64,000 bases of DNA. It comes from Sulfitobacter noctilucicola. Its GTDB lineage: Bacteria; Pseudomonadota; Alphaproteobacteria; Rhodobacterales; Rhodobacteraceae. Every line of letters begins with the position of its first letter. Within the stretch, counting starts at the first letter, position 1. This document shows, piece after piece, positions 33,344 through 43,153 of the stretch. The stretch spans positions 1 through 64,000 of the forward strand of contig NZ_JASD01000006.1 in NCBI RefSeq assembly GCF_000622385.1, given 5' to 3'. The notes beneath the pieces are model-generated. The model was not told the DNA's origin, ran no database searches, and saw only the letters and a program-made list of their open reading frames with translations. A program made the translations under genes and the position numbers.

Positions 33344-34993
33344 GTGCGGCAAATATCGATGGATGATGATGGCGAAGCCTCCGTTGCAGTTGGTGCTGAA
33401 GAGTCGCGCAGGGCCGCCGTGCTACGTCCGCTTGTTCAGGCATATCTCAATGGGGCTGGCAGTCTGGAAAGCGGCATCAATGACGCCGTTTGGGAGCTTG
33501 GTGTCAGCAGGGCGACGGTCTGGCGTTGGATAAAGCGGCTGGCGGAAGAGGGTGGGCGCACCAGCGCACTGGCTCCGCGGAAACGGGGTCGTCCGGCCGG
33601 TACAACTTTGATATCCGGCAAAGTTGAATCGGTGATCGAAGAGCATCTTCGCCGATATTTCTTGCGCCGGGAGCGTTCGAGCCTCTCGCGCGTCGTGACT
33701 GAGATCCGCAGCGCGTGCTGGCAGCAGGGCTTGCAACCGCCGACACGGCGGACGGTTCAGCGTCGTCTGGATGCAATGGATGCCCGCGAAGTTGCAAAGG
33801 CACGAGAGGGGGCAAAGGCCGCCCGCCAAAAATTTGCGGCCTTCACAGGCGAGAACAAGGCCAGTCAGCCACTGGAGGTCGTGCAAATCGACCATACACC
33901 TGCCGACATCATTCTTGTTGACAGTTTTGAGCGCCAACCAATTGGCCGACCGTGGGTCACGCTGGCGATCGACGTCGCAACGCGGATGGTGACCGGATAT
34001 TACACCTCTCTCGAGGCACCTTCGCGTCTGTCGGTGGCGCTTTGCCTGACACAGGCTGTGGCCCCCAAGGCGGAACTTCTGGCGGAATTGGTGTGCAATG
34101 TTCCTTGGCCCGCGCAGGGTAAACCACATAGCATCCACGTCGATAACGGGCGCGATTTCCGGTCGCATGCCTTTCGGTCGGCATGTGCGGAATGGGGGAT
34201 CGATCTGGTCTATCGGCCGCCAGGCAGTCCTCATTTCGGAGGGCACATCGAACGATTGATCGGCACGATGATGGGGGCCGTGCACCTGTTGCCTGGAACA
34301 ACGCAATCCTCGGTCGTGGCCAAGGGCGACTATGACGCCGAGGGCATGGCCACGATGACCTTAAGCGACTTCGATCGCTGGTTTGCTCTGGAAATCTGCC
34401 GCTACAACAACAGCATTCATTCAAGTCTTGGCTGCACGCCCGTTGCCAAATGGGAGGCGCTCTCAGAGCAAATGATGGGCGATATCCCCTTCGAGATTGA
34501 AGCCTTTCGGGTGAGCTTTCTGCCAAGTGAACTGCGCAAGGTCAGGCGTGACGGCATCCATCTGTTCCAGATACGGTACTGGTCCGATGCGCTTGCAGGC
34601 CACATCGGGCGCGGGGATGGAAAGGTGGTCGTCCGCTACGACCCTCGCGACCTCTCGGTGATCTGGGTCGAACTGGATAATGACCGATACGTCGAAGCTC
34701 GGTACCGAAACCTGGAAATTCCGCCTGTGTCGCTCTGGGAATATCGCGAAGCCATGAGGAATGCCCGTGCCGTTGGCAAGTCCGGATCCAATGAGCTGGT
34801 CCTGGCTGAGCTGATCCGACAGCAACGCCAAATCGAGTCTGAAAGCCTGAGCCTGACGAGGGCCGAACGCCGATCCCGTGAAAGAAAAGGGACATTGGAG
34901 GGCGCCAACTCGGCCATCTCGACAACCGAAGGGCTGCGCGCGATCGATACGGGTGATACATCGCGCCCATTGTTCAAGGTGGAGAGATGGTGA
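33344..34993 (+). CDS. tniA: TniA, Mu/TnsB-type DDE transposase
   Basis: A 549-residue rve-superfamily transposase. The N-terminus has HTH segments (DAVWELGVSRATVWRWIKRLAEEGGR). The catalytic triad is D183 (QIDHTPADI), D267 (HVDNGRDF) and E303 (GGHIERLIG). The C-terminal half has the Mu-type beta-barrel domain and a basic tail that is the usual partner for the ATPase. Start is uncertain: GTG 33344 or ATG 33359. It acts with TniB and TniQ at the element ends. Confidence 0.92.
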   Translation: MRQISMDDDGEASVAVGAEESRRAAVLRPLVQAYLNGAGSLESGINDAVWELGVSRATVWRWIKRLAEEGGRTSALAPRKRGRPAGTTLISGKVESVIEEHLRRYFLRRERSSLSRVVTEIRSACWQQGLQPPTRRTVQRRLDAMDAREVAKAREGAKAARQKFAAFTGENKASQPLEVVQIDHTPADIILVDSFERQPIGRPWVTLAIDVATRMVTGYYTSLEAPSRLSVALCLTQAVAPKAELLAELVCNVPWPAQGKPHSIHVDNGRDFRSHAFRSACAEWGIDLVYRPPGSPHFGGHIERLIGTMMGAVHLLPGTTQSSVVAKGDYDAEGMATMTLSDFDRWFALEICRYNNSIHSSLGCTPVAKWEALSEQMMGDIPFEIEAFRVSFLPSELRKVRRDGIHLFQIRYWSDALAGHIGRGDGKVVVRYDPRDLSVIWVELDNDRYVEARYRNLEIPPVSLWEYREAMRNARAVGKSGSNELVLAELIRQQRQIESESLSLTRAERRSRERKGTLEGANSAISTTEGLRAIDTGDTSRPLFKVERW

Positions 34994-34994
34994 A

Positions 34995-35876
34995 TTGAGG
35001 GCAGGGACAACTGAAGAAGACGGCCGGATCGTCCTCATTCAATCGGATATCTGGATCGGCTTTCCACGGGCGGAACAGGTGTTGGACCGCTTGCAGGTCA
35101 TGATCGAAGCGCCACGACAAACCCGTATGCCTGGGCTTCTTGTGCATGGTGCCTCCGGGATCGGCAAGACGATGATCGCCCGAAACCTGTCGCGCAAATA
35201 CGCACCGGAATATGACCCAGCATCGGGAATTACGCGAACGCCGCTGTTGCTGCTACAAGCGCCGCCAGCTCCCGACGAACGGCGGTTCTATCTGCACATC
35301 CTTGCGACCGTCGGGGCACCGGCCACGGCACTGAGCGCGCGCGCTCAAAATGTGGCCTCCCTCGAAGTCCGTGTCGTCGCGCTTTTGCGCGACCTTGGCC
35401 TGCGGATGATCATGATCGACGAGGTCCACAACCTCTTGGCCGGGACCCACCGCGAACAGCGCCGCTTTCTCAATGTTCTGCGGTATCTCAGCAATGAACT
35501 CGAAGTGTCACTGGTCTGCTTGGGGGTCAGCGAGGCCGTCGATGCCATCCGTGGTGATATCCAGCTTGCCAGGCGGCTGGACGAACATCACCTGCCAAAC
35601 TGGCGCGACGACGCCGAGTTCTCGGACATGATCCAGACACTCATCGCGGCAATGCCCCTCGAGAAGAAATCCAATCTGAAGGTCAAGTCACTAAAGCAGA
35701 TACTTGCGCTGACCGGCGGGGTGACCTCGCGCATCTTCGCCCTGATCAAGGATCTTTCCATCTACGCCATTGTCACAGGTAATGAATGCATCACCGATGA
35801 CGCAATCGCAAAATGGACGCCGGTTTGGTCGCGCCATGCGAACGCCAATCGGCGGCTCGAGAAGTCCGGGGTGTGA
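34995..35876 (+). CDS. tniB: TniB, transposition AAA+ ATPase (TnsC-like)
   Basis: A 293-residue AAA+ ATPase that activates TniA and guides target choice. Walker A GASGIGKT is at 52-59 and Walker B MIMIDEVHN at about 139-145, followed by sensor-type segments. The likely start is TTG 34995, one base after the tniA stop, with GGTGGAGA as ribosome site; longer frames overlap tniA and lack one. It precedes tniQ with a GTGA overlap. Confidence 0.88.
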   Translation: MRAGTTEEDGRIVLIQSDIWIGFPRAEQVLDRLQVMIEAPRQTRMPGLLVHGASGIGKTMIARNLSRKYAPEYDPASGITRTPLLLLQAPPAPDERRFYLHILATVGAPATALSARAQNVASLEVRVVALLRDLGLRMIMIDEVHNLLAGTHREQRRFLNVLRYLSNELEVSLVCLGVSEAVDAIRGDIQLARRLDEHHLPNWRDDAEFSDMIQTLIAAMPLEKKSNLKVKSLKQILALTGGVTSRIFALIKDLSIYAIVTGNECITDDAIAKWTPVWSRHANANRRLEKSGV

Positions 35877-36664
35877 AGCCGCACCCGCTGCCGAAGACTG
35901 TCGCGCCGATCCCAGACGAGTTGTTATCAAGTTGGTTGTCTCGGCTGGCTGCGGCCAACTACTGCGATGACGCGGAACTGCTGGCTCATCTGAAAATCGA
36001 TATCGCGCATGGCACCGCCTTGGACTTCAGCGTCGACGCGGTTGCGGTGGAGAAGATTGCCAACGCCGCACGGGTCGACCCAGATGTTGTGCGATCTTTG
36101 ACCTTTCCGGCAATGACGCCACGAGAAGCCTCGCTGACGGCTCAGATGCCATTCCAGCATTGCCTGCAATGCTCCAGAGAGGGTCTTTTGCTCAGGCATT
36201 GGAGGCGGGCTTGGGCATTTGACTGTCAGGTTTGCCGGACGAGACTTGTGCAGACTCTTGGCCAACCCGGAGAGGAACAAATATCCGAAAAACTGATATA
36301 CCGAGCGCGCTGCGGGGCAGGGATGCTGGAACACGCCGCGCGATCACGTGGCCCCAAGCAACTTCGGCGCGCAATGCGCGCAGTCACCTTTGCCATGTCG
36401 CTTAAGACCTTCCGCGGGGATCCGTCGTTCGCTCTACAGAACCCCAGATCGGAAGTTAGGCTGTTCTGCCTCGCCGCAATCGCTGCCGCGCGATCTCGTC
36501 CCTTGGCTAAAGCAGCCATCGTCAGCTCCGGCATCGACGACTATGCAAGGGTTGCTCTCTTGCGCGCCTTCGATAAGGAGCCACGTCTGCTTGCCGCGGT
36601 TGATCACATCGCGCAAAGGCGCGCGAGAAGCGCAGGCCCCATGACAGCCGAATCTCGCAATTAA
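35873..36664 (+). CDS. tniQ: TniQ transposition target-selection protein
   Basis: A 263-residue TniQ-family protein. PDELLSSWLSRLAAANY is the family opening, and a zinc-finger is seen as CLQCSREG...LRHWRRAWAFDCQVC. GTG 35873 overlaps the tniB stop (GTGA). The stop codon lies within the innermost right-end repeat of the element, so the gene ends flush with the transposon end. TniQ links TniB to the target DNA. Confidence 0.88.
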   Translation: MKPHPLPKTVAPIPDELLSSWLSRLAAANYCDDAELLAHLKIDIAHGTALDFSVDAVAVEKIANAARVDPDVVRSLTFPAMTPREASLTAQMPFQHCLQCSREGLLLRHWRRAWAFDCQVCRTRLVQTLGQPGEEQISEKLIYRARCGAGMLEHAARSRGPKQLRRAMRAVTFAMSLKTFRGDPSFALQNPRSEVRLFCLAAIAAARSRPLAKAAIVSSGIDDYARVALLRAFDKEPRLLAAVDHIAQRRARSAGPMTAESRN

Positions 36665-36718
36665 GGGCAAAAATTGTCGCCTAACGCGTCGCGTCTCAGA
36701 TTTAAGGGCAACGCGACA
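36655..36718. repeat. right end of the tni element with two inward repeats
   Basis: Reading inward from 36718 (minus strand) the end gives GCCCTTAAATCTGAGAC and then, after about 36 bp, GCCCTTAATTGCGAGA. The terminal 20 bp (36699-36718) are identical to the solo end at 15136-15155. Confidence 0.85.
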
Positions 36719-36920
36719 CTTGGGCTGCGCGCGATTGGAAAAGGTTGGTCGGCGGGCACGCGCCCGCACTGAGTAAAAGGCGCAGGCATGGCCCGGAAAA
36801 CCGCTTGGGTCACGCACAATCAGCGTTATTTGGTTATATAGATCCCCAAAGCCCCAGCTACCTTGACGATTGCGATGACCCCCTTGCCGCACCCGAGGAG
36901 GAGACGTCAGATTAGGTTTT
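36719..36920. other. decayed promoter region homologous to the DUF1403 upstream region
   Basis: The stretch near 36779-36812 (GGCGCAGGCATGGCC, AAAACCGCTTGGGT) aligns with 9158-9185 upstream of the intact DUF1403 gene (GGCGCAAGCAACGGCC, AAAACGCTTGGGT). It shows that promoter and gene were duplicated together. Confidence 0.65.
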
Positions 36921-37367
36921 GTGGTTTCTGCAAGCCCGCCCGAAGCGGAGCCGGATTATCTGCCGCCCCGTCCGAAGGGGCGACCATGGCAGACTGGACG
37001 CGGGCAGAAGCAAGTTGTGCGGCACATCTGGCTCGCGTGGCTGGGTAGTTCGGGGTCTTGGACGACCGGATGCGGGGGGAGCTGGCGGCACCGGCTTGCT
37101 TTGGTGGAGGCTACGGACCTGAACTGGTGTGTCGGTGACCTGAGTGAGGCCGCTGTCACCCCCGGTCGGATCGCCGCTGAGGATGGAAGAGGAGCCGTAT
37201 TTGCACCGCTCGCTATGGGAGGGGCAGGGGGACGCCCGATACAGAGCGCGGTGCGCCATCTCGATGGCATCAAAACTTGGGAGGAGCGGGCCGAAGCTAC
37301 GATGGCCCCGCTTTCTGGCCGCCCTCCAGCTGCCCTTGGTAGGGTATTCACTGAATGGCCTAGATGA
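36921..37367 (+). pseudogene. degenerate DUF1403 gene
   Basis: Fragments of DUF1403 appear in different frames: PEAEPDYLPPRPKG, then in another frame MADWTRAEASCAAHLARVAG, then SWRHRLALVEATDLNWCVGDLS and IAAEDGRGAVFAPLAMGGAGG with FTEWPR at the end. Compared with the intact copy at 9.2-10.3 kb there are at least two frameshifts and an internal loss of roughly 100 codons between the GDR and AAVT regions. The C-terminal HTH part is missing. Confidence 0.85.
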
Positions 37368-37615
37368 TCAGAAACGCAAAGGCTGACGTCGCCAATCGTT
37401 TGCCGGCTTAACGTCGATGGTATTGGCCTCCAGTCAATGGCTGTGTCTTTCTTGCATCCAACCGATATTTCCCTGAAGCTTGCAGACGGATTGGGATTCG
37501 CTTGGTGAGGATCAAGAGCGTCCTCAATAGTAAAATGGGACTCGTCGTGAAGTGGTTCTGTCGGCGTGAGAGTATTAAAAATGAGGCGCTTAAGCGAGTT
37601 TTGCGTAGAGAGATC

Positions 37616-38161
37616 ATGATTTTTCGGCAATGCGACTTGGTGGAAACACCTTGGAAAAACGGTGGCGGGATCACACGCAATATCGCCAAAGAACAGGATA
37701 AAACGGGCACTTTGTGGCGGCTGAGCATGGCGGATGTGGATGGCGACGGGGCTTTTTCCATCTTTCCGGGCCTGACGCGTATCCTGACGGTCATTCAGGG
37801 CGATGGCATGGTGCTGCATGGGCCGGATGGCGATCTGCAGGCGGGTTATGCGCAGCCCGTGCGGTTCGACGGAGGGGCACCCGTCACGGCCACGCTGACC
37901 CAAGGCCCGATCCGTGATTTCAACCTGATGTTCGACACCGCGCGGTGCGAAGGCGATGCGCAGACCCTGCGCGATGCTGGCACGTATAAGGTCGGGCAAG
38001 CCGGGCAGACCTGTGTGCTGCATGTGATCGCGGGCACCGCGTCGGTGGAAGGCAAGGCTTTGGACGTGGGCGACACGGCGATCCGCACCGACGCGCCGTT
38101 GCGTTTCGATCTGGCGCAGGATGCGGTCGCACTGACCATCACCCTGCGCCCTAAAGACTAA
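37616..38161 (+). CDS. hutD: HutD family protein
   Basis: A 181-residue cupin-fold protein of the HutD family, found in histidine-degradation clusters; in Pseudomonas it limits excess hut expression. [23 protein letters not shown] is the characteristic opening, and [10 protein letters not shown] and [11 protein letters not shown] follow. I use ATG 37616; an upstream in-frame start at 37502 would add 38 residues unlike the family. It is convergent with hutF and overlaps its stop. Confidence 0.88.
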   Translation: MIFRQCDLVETPWKNGGGITRNIAKEQDKTGTLWRLSMADVDGDGAFSIFPGLTRILTVIQGDGMVLHGPDGDLQAGYAQPVRFDGGAPVTATLTQGPIRDFNLMFDTARCEGDAQTLRDAGTYKVGQAGQTCVLHVIAGTASVEGKALDVGDTAIRTDAPLRFDLAQDAVALTITLRPKD

Positions 38162-39516
38162 AGCGAGGCGAGCAGGTCCGCGACCGCACTGCGATACCGC
38201 GCGACCACCGCGTCGCGCGCGATGTGCCGCCCGCCAGTCACATTGTGCCGCCCGGCAGACCACAGGTCAGTGATGACGGTGTCTTTCGCCGCGAAACACA
38301 GACCGTCAAGGATCTGGTCAGGTGTCAGGGCGCACAATGTGGGGTCAGTGCTGTCGATGGCGACCAAATCTGCCAGACGCCCCGGCGCAATCTCGCCCGC
38401 GTTGCGGCCCAAAGCCTGCGCGCCGCCGCGGGCCGCACCTGTGTAAAGCGTTGCCCCGACCGAGCCTTCGCCGACTACCATCACGTTGCGTGCCACGTCG
38501 CGCAGACGTTGGGAATATTCCAGCGTGCGCAGTTCTTCAGTCAGCGAGATATTGACGTTGCTGTCCGACCCGACGCCGAACGCGCCGCCAGCCTCAAGGA
38601 AGGTGGGGCCGTTGAAGGGGCCATCGCCAAGGTTCGCTTCTGTAATGGGGCACAGGCCCGCGACCGCGCCGGAGGCTGCCATCGCGCGGGTCTCGCCCTC
38701 GGTCATGTGGGTGGCGTGGATCAGGCACCAGCCCGCGTCGACGGGGGCATTGGCCAAAAGCCACTCGACAGGACATGCGCCCAGCCAATTCTGGATGTCC
38801 TCGACTTCCTTGGGCTGTTCCGAAATGTGGATATGCACCGGCCCGCCCTGATGATCCGCCAGCGCACGGGCCAGATCGTCGGGGGATGTGGCGCGCAACG
38901 AATGCGGCGCGATGCCCACGCGGGCGTCATCGGGCAGGGCGGAAAGCCCCGCACGCGCCCTTTGCACCAGATCGGCAAAGCGGTCGACATCATTGCCAAA
39001 GCGCATCTGCCCTTCGGCCAGCGCCACCTTGCCCGCCCCGCCATAGGTATACAGCACCGGCAGATGGGTCAGCCCGATGCCGGTCTCGCCCGCCGCCGCC
39101 ATCACCCGCAGCGACAATTCGGCCAGCGCATCATAGGGCGCGCCGCCGCGCTGGTGGTGGACATAGTGAAACTCGCCCACGCTGGCATACCCGGCCTCCT
39201 GCATTTCGACGAAAACAAGCGCGGCGATGGCCTCGATCTGCTCCGGGGTCAGGCGGTCCATGAAGCGATACATCAGCTTGCGCCATGTCCAGAAACTGTC
39301 GCGCCCGGCCTTGCGCAGCTCGGTCATGCCCGCCATCGCGCGCTGGAACGTGTGCGAGTGCAGGTTGCCCAAGGCGGGCAGCAGCGTATCAACGCGCACG
39401 TCCCCCGTCTGGGCAGCCGTATTGGGCGCGATCTGATCAATGCGGCCATCTTTAAGGGTGATGCGAACATCCTGCGCCCAACCGGACGCGAGCAAGGCCT
39501 GACGGGCGTGGATCAT
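38158..39516 (-). CDS. hutF: formimidoylglutamate deiminase
   Basis: A 452-residue amidohydrolase that converts N-formimidoyl-glutamate to N-formyl-glutamate, the fourth step of the five-step histidine pathway. [18 protein letters not shown] carries the metal HxH and [18 protein letters not shown] and [25 protein letters not shown] the later metal and substrate residues. Divergent from hutI across a region with a HutC-like site. Confidence 0.95.
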   Translation of the reverse strand: MIHARQALLASGWAQDVRITLKDGRIDQIAPNTAAQTGDVRVDTLLPALGNLHSHTFQRAMAGMTELRKAGRDSFWTWRKLMYRFMDRLTPEQIEAIAALVFVEMQEAGYASVGEFHYVHHQRGGAPYDALAELSLRVMAAAGETGIGLTHLPVLYTYGGAGKVALAEGQMRFGNDVDRFADLVQRARAGLSALPDDARVGIAPHSLRATSPDDLARALADHQGGPVHIHISEQPKEVEDIQNWLGACPVEWLLANAPVDAGWCLIHATHMTEGETRAMAASGAVAGLCPITEANLGDGPFNGPTFLEAGGAFGVGSDSNVNISLTEELRTLEYSQRLRDVARNVMVVGEGSVGATLYTGAARGGAQALGRNAGEIAPGRLADLVAIDSTDPTLCALTPDQILDGLCFAAKDTVITDLWSAGRHNVTGGRHIARDAVVARYRSAVADLLASL

Positions 39517-39541
39517 GGTCTTTATCCTGTGTATTTCATTT

Positions 39542-39555
39542 TATGTATAGACATA
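39542..39555. promoter_or_regulatory. HutC-like operator between hutF and hutI
   Basis: TATGTATAGACATA, a TATGT-N4-ACATA dyad, lies in the 93-bp divergent promoter region. HutC is encoded nearby. The TATAGACATA half is found again upstream of hutC (45642-45651), and the full dyad recurs in front of the second TRAP operon. Confidence 0.72.
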
Positions 39556-39609
39556 TTGCACATAAAATTATACCAGAAAAGGCGAAACTTCGCGAAAAGG
39601 ACCGATCTT

Positions 39610-40821
39610 ATGACGGCGATGCTCCAGCTTTTGACCGATCTGCACGTAGCAACCATGGCGCATGGCGATGCGCCCTATGGGATGATCCGCGACGCAGCGA
39701 TCGCCATTCAGGATGGCAAAATCGCTTGGGTCGGGCCTCAGACAGACGTGCCAGCAGATTTTGCCGGACTGGATCAACGGTCGCTGGGCGGGCGCGTGGT
39801 GACACCCGGCCTGATCGACTGTCACACCCATATCGTGCATGGCGGCGACCGCGCGGTCGAATTCGAAATGCGCCTGAACGGGGCCAGCTATGAAGAAGTC
39901 GCGCGCGCCGGGGGTGGCATCGTGTCGACCGTCACGGCCACCCGCGCGGCCAGCGAGGACGAGTTGCTGGCGCAGGCCTTGCGCCGCGTTGACGTGCTGA
40001 TCGCCGAAGGCGTGACGACCATCGAAATCAAATCGGGCTATGGTCTGGACACGGAGACCGAGCTTCGGATGCTGCGTGTCGCACGGATGATTGCCGACCA
40101 GCGCCCCATCCGCGTCAAGACCACCTTCCTTGGCGCCCACGCCACGCCCGCCGAATATGCCGGTCGTGACGATGACTATATTGACGAGGTCTGCATCCCC
40201 GCCCTGCGCGCCGCCCACGCCGAAGGGCTGGTGGATGCGGTGGACGGGTTCTGCGAAGGCATCGCCTTTCAGCCCGCCCAGATCGCCCGCGTGTTTGACG
40301 TGGCCCGCGACCTTGGCGTGCCGGTGAAACTGCACGCCGAACAACTGTCCAATTTGGGCGGCGCGAAATTGGCGGCAAGCTATGGCGCGTTGTCGGCGGA
40401 CCATATCGAGTATCTGGACGAACCCGGCGTGCGCGCGATGGCGGACGCTGGCACCGTGGCCGTGATCCTGCCCGGTGCGTTCTACACCCTGCGTGAAACC
40501 CAGCAGCCCCCGCTTGACCTTCTGCGCAAGCATGGGGTGCCGATTGCGCTCGCGACGGATTTGAATCCCGGCACCTCTCCGCTGAACTCGATCCTGCTGA
40601 CGATGAACATGGGCTGCACCCTGTTTCGCATGACACCAGAAGAAGCGCTGCGCGGCGTCACGCAACACGCCGCCGCCGCGCTGGGGCTGACGGATCTGGG
40701 CACGATTGCGCCCGGTCAGGTGGCTGATCTAGCCGTTTGGGACATCGCCGAACCGGCAGAACTGTCTTATCGCATCGGCTTCAATCCGTTGGCGTTTCGT
40801 ATCACCGGAGAAATCGCATGA
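39610..40821 (+). CDS. hutI: imidazolonepropionase
   Basis: A 403-residue amidohydrolase that opens imidazolone-5-propionate to formimidoylglutamate. [50 protein letters not shown] and [12 protein letters not shown] are diagnostic. I start at ATG 39610; the frame is open 460 codons further upstream but that part is the antisense of hutF. Overlaps hutH by ATGA. Confidence 0.95.
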   Translation: MTAMLQLLTDLHVATMAHGDAPYGMIRDAAIAIQDGKIAWVGPQTDVPADFAGLDQRSLGGRVVTPGLIDCHTHIVHGGDRAVEFEMRLNGASYEEVARAGGGIVSTVTATRAASEDELLAQALRRVDVLIAEGVTTIEIKSGYGLDTETELRMLRVARMIADQRPIRVKTTFLGAHATPAEYAGRDDDYIDEVCIPALRAAHAEGLVDAVDGFCEGIAFQPAQIARVFDVARDLGVPVKLHAEQLSNLGGAKLAASYGALSADHIEYLDEPGVRAMADAGTVAVILPGAFYTLRETQQPPLDLLRKHGVPIALATDLNPGTSPLNSILLTMNMGCTLFRMTPEEALRGVTQHAAAALGLTDLGTIAPGQVADLAVWDIAEPAELSYRIGFNPLAFRITGEIA

Positions 40822-42356
40822 CCACACTGACCCTGACACCCGGCGCCACCACTCTGGCCGATCTGGAAATGATCTGGCGCGACGGGCTTGCCGTGCGCCT
40901 TGATCCGGCCTGCCATGACGGCATCCGTGCGGCGCAGGCACAGATTGCTGACGCGGCCAATGGGACGGACGCGGTTTACGGCGTGAACACCGGCTTTGGC
41001 AAACTGGCCTCGGTCAAGATTGACCCGTCCGACACTGCCACCCTGCAACGCAACCTGATCCTGTCCCATTGCTGCGGCGTGGGCGAGGCGATCCCCGAAC
41101 CCCACGCCCGCCTGATGATGGCGCTGAAACTGCTGTCGCTGGGGCGCGGTGCGTCCGGCGTGCGGATGGAGCTGGTCGAACTGCTGGAAGGGATGCTGGC
41201 GCAGGGCGTCACGCCGGTGATCCCGGTGCAGGGATCGGTCGGCGCGTCCGGCGATCTGGCCCCGCTGGCGCATATGGCAGCGGCAATGATCGGCCACGGC
41301 GAAGCGACGTTCGAAGGCAAGGTTCTGCCGGGGGCCGAGGCGTTGCGCCGCGCAGGCCTGACCCCCATCGTGCTGGGAGCGAAAGAGGGGTTGGCCCTGA
41401 TCAACGGCACGCAATTCACCACCGCCTATGCCCTGATCGGCCTGTTTGGCGCGTGGCGGGCGATGTGCTCGGCTTTGGTCACATCGGCCATGTCCACGGA
41501 CGCGATCATGGGATCGACCGCGCCGTTGCAACCCGAAATTCACAGCTTACGCGGCCATGCAGGCCAGATCGAAGCCGCCGCGACCATGCGCGCGCTTCTG
41601 GATGGCTCGGTCATTCGCGAAAGTCACCGCGAAGGCGATACGCGCGTGCAAGACCCCTATTGCATCCGCTGCCAGCCGCAGGTGACGGGGGCTGCGATGG
41701 ACATGCTGCGCATGGCGGCGCGCACGTTAGAGATCGAGGCGAACGCCGCCACCGATAACCCGCTGGTGCTGAGCGAAGCCGGGCTGATTGTCTCGGGCGG
41801 GAACTTCCACGCCGAACCCGTGGGCTTTGCCGCTGACATGATCGCGCTGGCAATTGCCGAGATCGGCGCGATTGCGCAGCGCCGGATTGCCCTGATCGTG
41901 GATCCGGTGCTCAGCCACGATCTGCCGCCGTTCCTGACGCCCAATCCGGGGCTGAACTCGGGCTATATGATTGCCGAAGTGACCACCGCCGCGTTGATGA
42001 GCGAAAACAAGCATCTGGCCAACCCCTGCGTGACGGATTCAACGCCCACCTCGGCCAATCAGGAAGATCACGTCAGCATGGCCGCCCACGGCGCGGTGCG
42101 CCTGTCGCGCATGGTCGCCAATCTGGAACGTATCCTTGGCGTCGAGCTTCTGTGCGCCGCGCAGGGTGTCGAATTCCGCGCCCCGCTGGAGACAAGTGCG
42201 CCGCTGGCATCCGTGATCGCCGCCGTGCGCGAACAGGTCGAAACGCTGGGCGACGACCGTTACCTTGCGCCTGACTTGGAAAAAGCGGCAGCGCTGATCG
42301 CATCCAACGCGATTGTGGCCGCCACAAACACCCACATGCCGGAGCTTCACCCATGA
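40818..42356 (+). CDS. hutH: histidine ammonia-lyase
   Basis: A 512-residue lyase converting histidine to urocanate and ammonia, the first step. The MIO cofactor is made from Ala-Ser-Gly at 143-145 ([14 protein letters not shown]). [13 protein letters not shown] and [22 protein letters not shown] are further family marks. Start by ATGA overlap with hutI. Confidence 0.97.
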   Translation: MTTLTLTPGATTLADLEMIWRDGLAVRLDPACHDGIRAAQAQIADAANGTDAVYGVNTGFGKLASVKIDPSDTATLQRNLILSHCCGVGEAIPEPHARLMMALKLLSLGRGASGVRMELVELLEGMLAQGVTPVIPVQGSVGASGDLAPLAHMAAAMIGHGEATFEGKVLPGAEALRRAGLTPIVLGAKEGLALINGTQFTTAYALIGLFGAWRAMCSALVTSAMSTDAIMGSTAPLQPEIHSLRGHAGQIEAAATMRALLDGSVIRESHREGDTRVQDPYCIRCQPQVTGAAMDMLRMAARTLEIEANAATDNPLVLSEAGLIVSGGNFHAEPVGFAADMIALAIAEIGAIAQRRIALIVDPVLSHDLPPFLTPNPGLNSGYMIAEVTTAALMSENKHLANPCVTDSTPTSANQEDHVSMAAHGAVRLSRMVANLERILGVELLCAAQGVEFRAPLETSAPLASVIAAVREQVETLGDDRYLAPDLEKAAALIASNAIVAATNTHMPELHP

Positions 42357-43153
42357 CCCCCGTTGAAATCCACCGGGGCGACAGCCCCATCGTGCTGGGC
42401 CTGCCCCATACTGGCACCCACGTGCCCGCCGACATCAAGGCGCGGCTGAACGCGCGGGGGCAGGGGCTGGACGACACGGATTGGCACATCCACACGCTTT
42501 ATGACGGGCTGCTGCCCGGCGCGACCACGGTCCGCGCAACCTTCCATCGTTACGTGATCGACGCCAACCGCGACCCATCGGGCGTATCGCTCTATCCCGG
42601 TCAGAACACCACCGGGCTGGTGCCGCTGACCGATTTCGACGGGCAGGATATCTGGAACACACCCCCCACCGAGGATGAGGTCGAGGCCCGTCGCCAAGCC
42701 TTCCATGCGCCCTATCACGAAGCCCTTGAGGCCGAGCTTGAGCGGGTGCGTGACCTGCACGGGGTTGCGATCCTGTATGATTGCCACTCGATCCGGTCGC
42801 ACATCCCGTTTCTGTTCGACGGCACGCTCCCCGATTTCAACATTGGCACCAATCTGGGCACCACTTGCGCCCCAGAGATCGAAGCCGCTGTTCAGAACCT
42901 GTGCGAGATGGCAGAGGGCTATTCCAGCGTCACCAACGGCCGCTTCAAGGGCGGCTGGACAACGCGCCATTACGGACGACCGGCGGACGGGCTGCACGCA
43001 ATTCAGATGGAGCTGGCACAAAGCACCTATCTGAAGGACGAGGCTGCGCCCTGGACCTATGACACCGAAAAATCCGCGCGGCTGCGCGGGTATTTGAAAA
43101 CCATTCTGACAACTCTGGCCGATCTGGCACCTGATCTGAAAGGAACATCATGA
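42353..43153 (+). CDS. hutG: N-formylglutamate amidohydrolase
   Basis: A 266-residue enzyme releasing formate and glutamate from N-formyl-glutamate, the last step of pathway [27 protein letters not shown] and [17 protein letters not shown] are typical; the latter is the metal site. With hutF it shows that the five-step route rather than formimidoylglutamase is used. ATGA overlaps on both sides. Confidence 0.95.
   Translation: MTPVEIHRGDSPIVLGLPHTGTHVPADIKARLNARGQGLDDTDWHIHTLYDGLLPGATTVRATFHRYVIDANRDPSGVSLYPGQNTTGLVPLTDFDGQDIWNTPPTEDEVEARRQAFHAPYHEALEAELERVRDLHGVAILYDCHSIRSHIPFLFDGTLPDFNIGTNLGTTCAPEIEAAVQNLCEMAEGYSSVTNGRFKGGWTTRHYGRPADGLHAIQMELAQSTYLKDEAAPWTYDTEKSARLRGYLKTILTTLADLAPDLKGTS

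Larger units (their letters stand above)
33213..36718 (+). mobile_element. minimal tniABQ transposon (Tn5053/Tn7-related), no cargo
   Basis: A 3.5-kb element with imperfect terminal inverted repeats: TGTCGCGTAGCCCTTAAT at the left and the complement of TGTCGCGTTGCCCTTAAA at the right. It contains only tniA, tniB and tniQ. Several copies of a GCCCTTAAnnnTGAGA motif lie inside both ends, as expected for TniA/TnsB-type transposase sites. No 5-bp target duplication is seen (GCTGC left, CTTGG right), which fits a deletion at one flank. No resolvase, CRISPR or Cas gene is present. Confidence 0.87.

Noticed and set aside
33213..36718. CRISPR-associated transposon
   Set aside because: tniA, tniB and tniQ are present, but no Cas12k, Cascade gene or array was seen inside or beside the element.
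33208..36723. A 5-bp target-site duplication around the tni element
   Set aside because: The flanks are GCTGC and CTTGG. A GCTGC at 36724-36728 is not adjacent to the element end.
36956..38263. A 435-codon minus-strand frame
   Set aside because: It is opposite the DUF1403 relic and hutD and shows no domain; a typical shadow in GC-rich sequence.
38224..39609. A long plus-strand open frame that runs into hutI (865 codons in total)
   Set aside because: The first 460 codons are the antisense of hutF in GC-rich DNA. HutI family alignment and length put the start at 39610.
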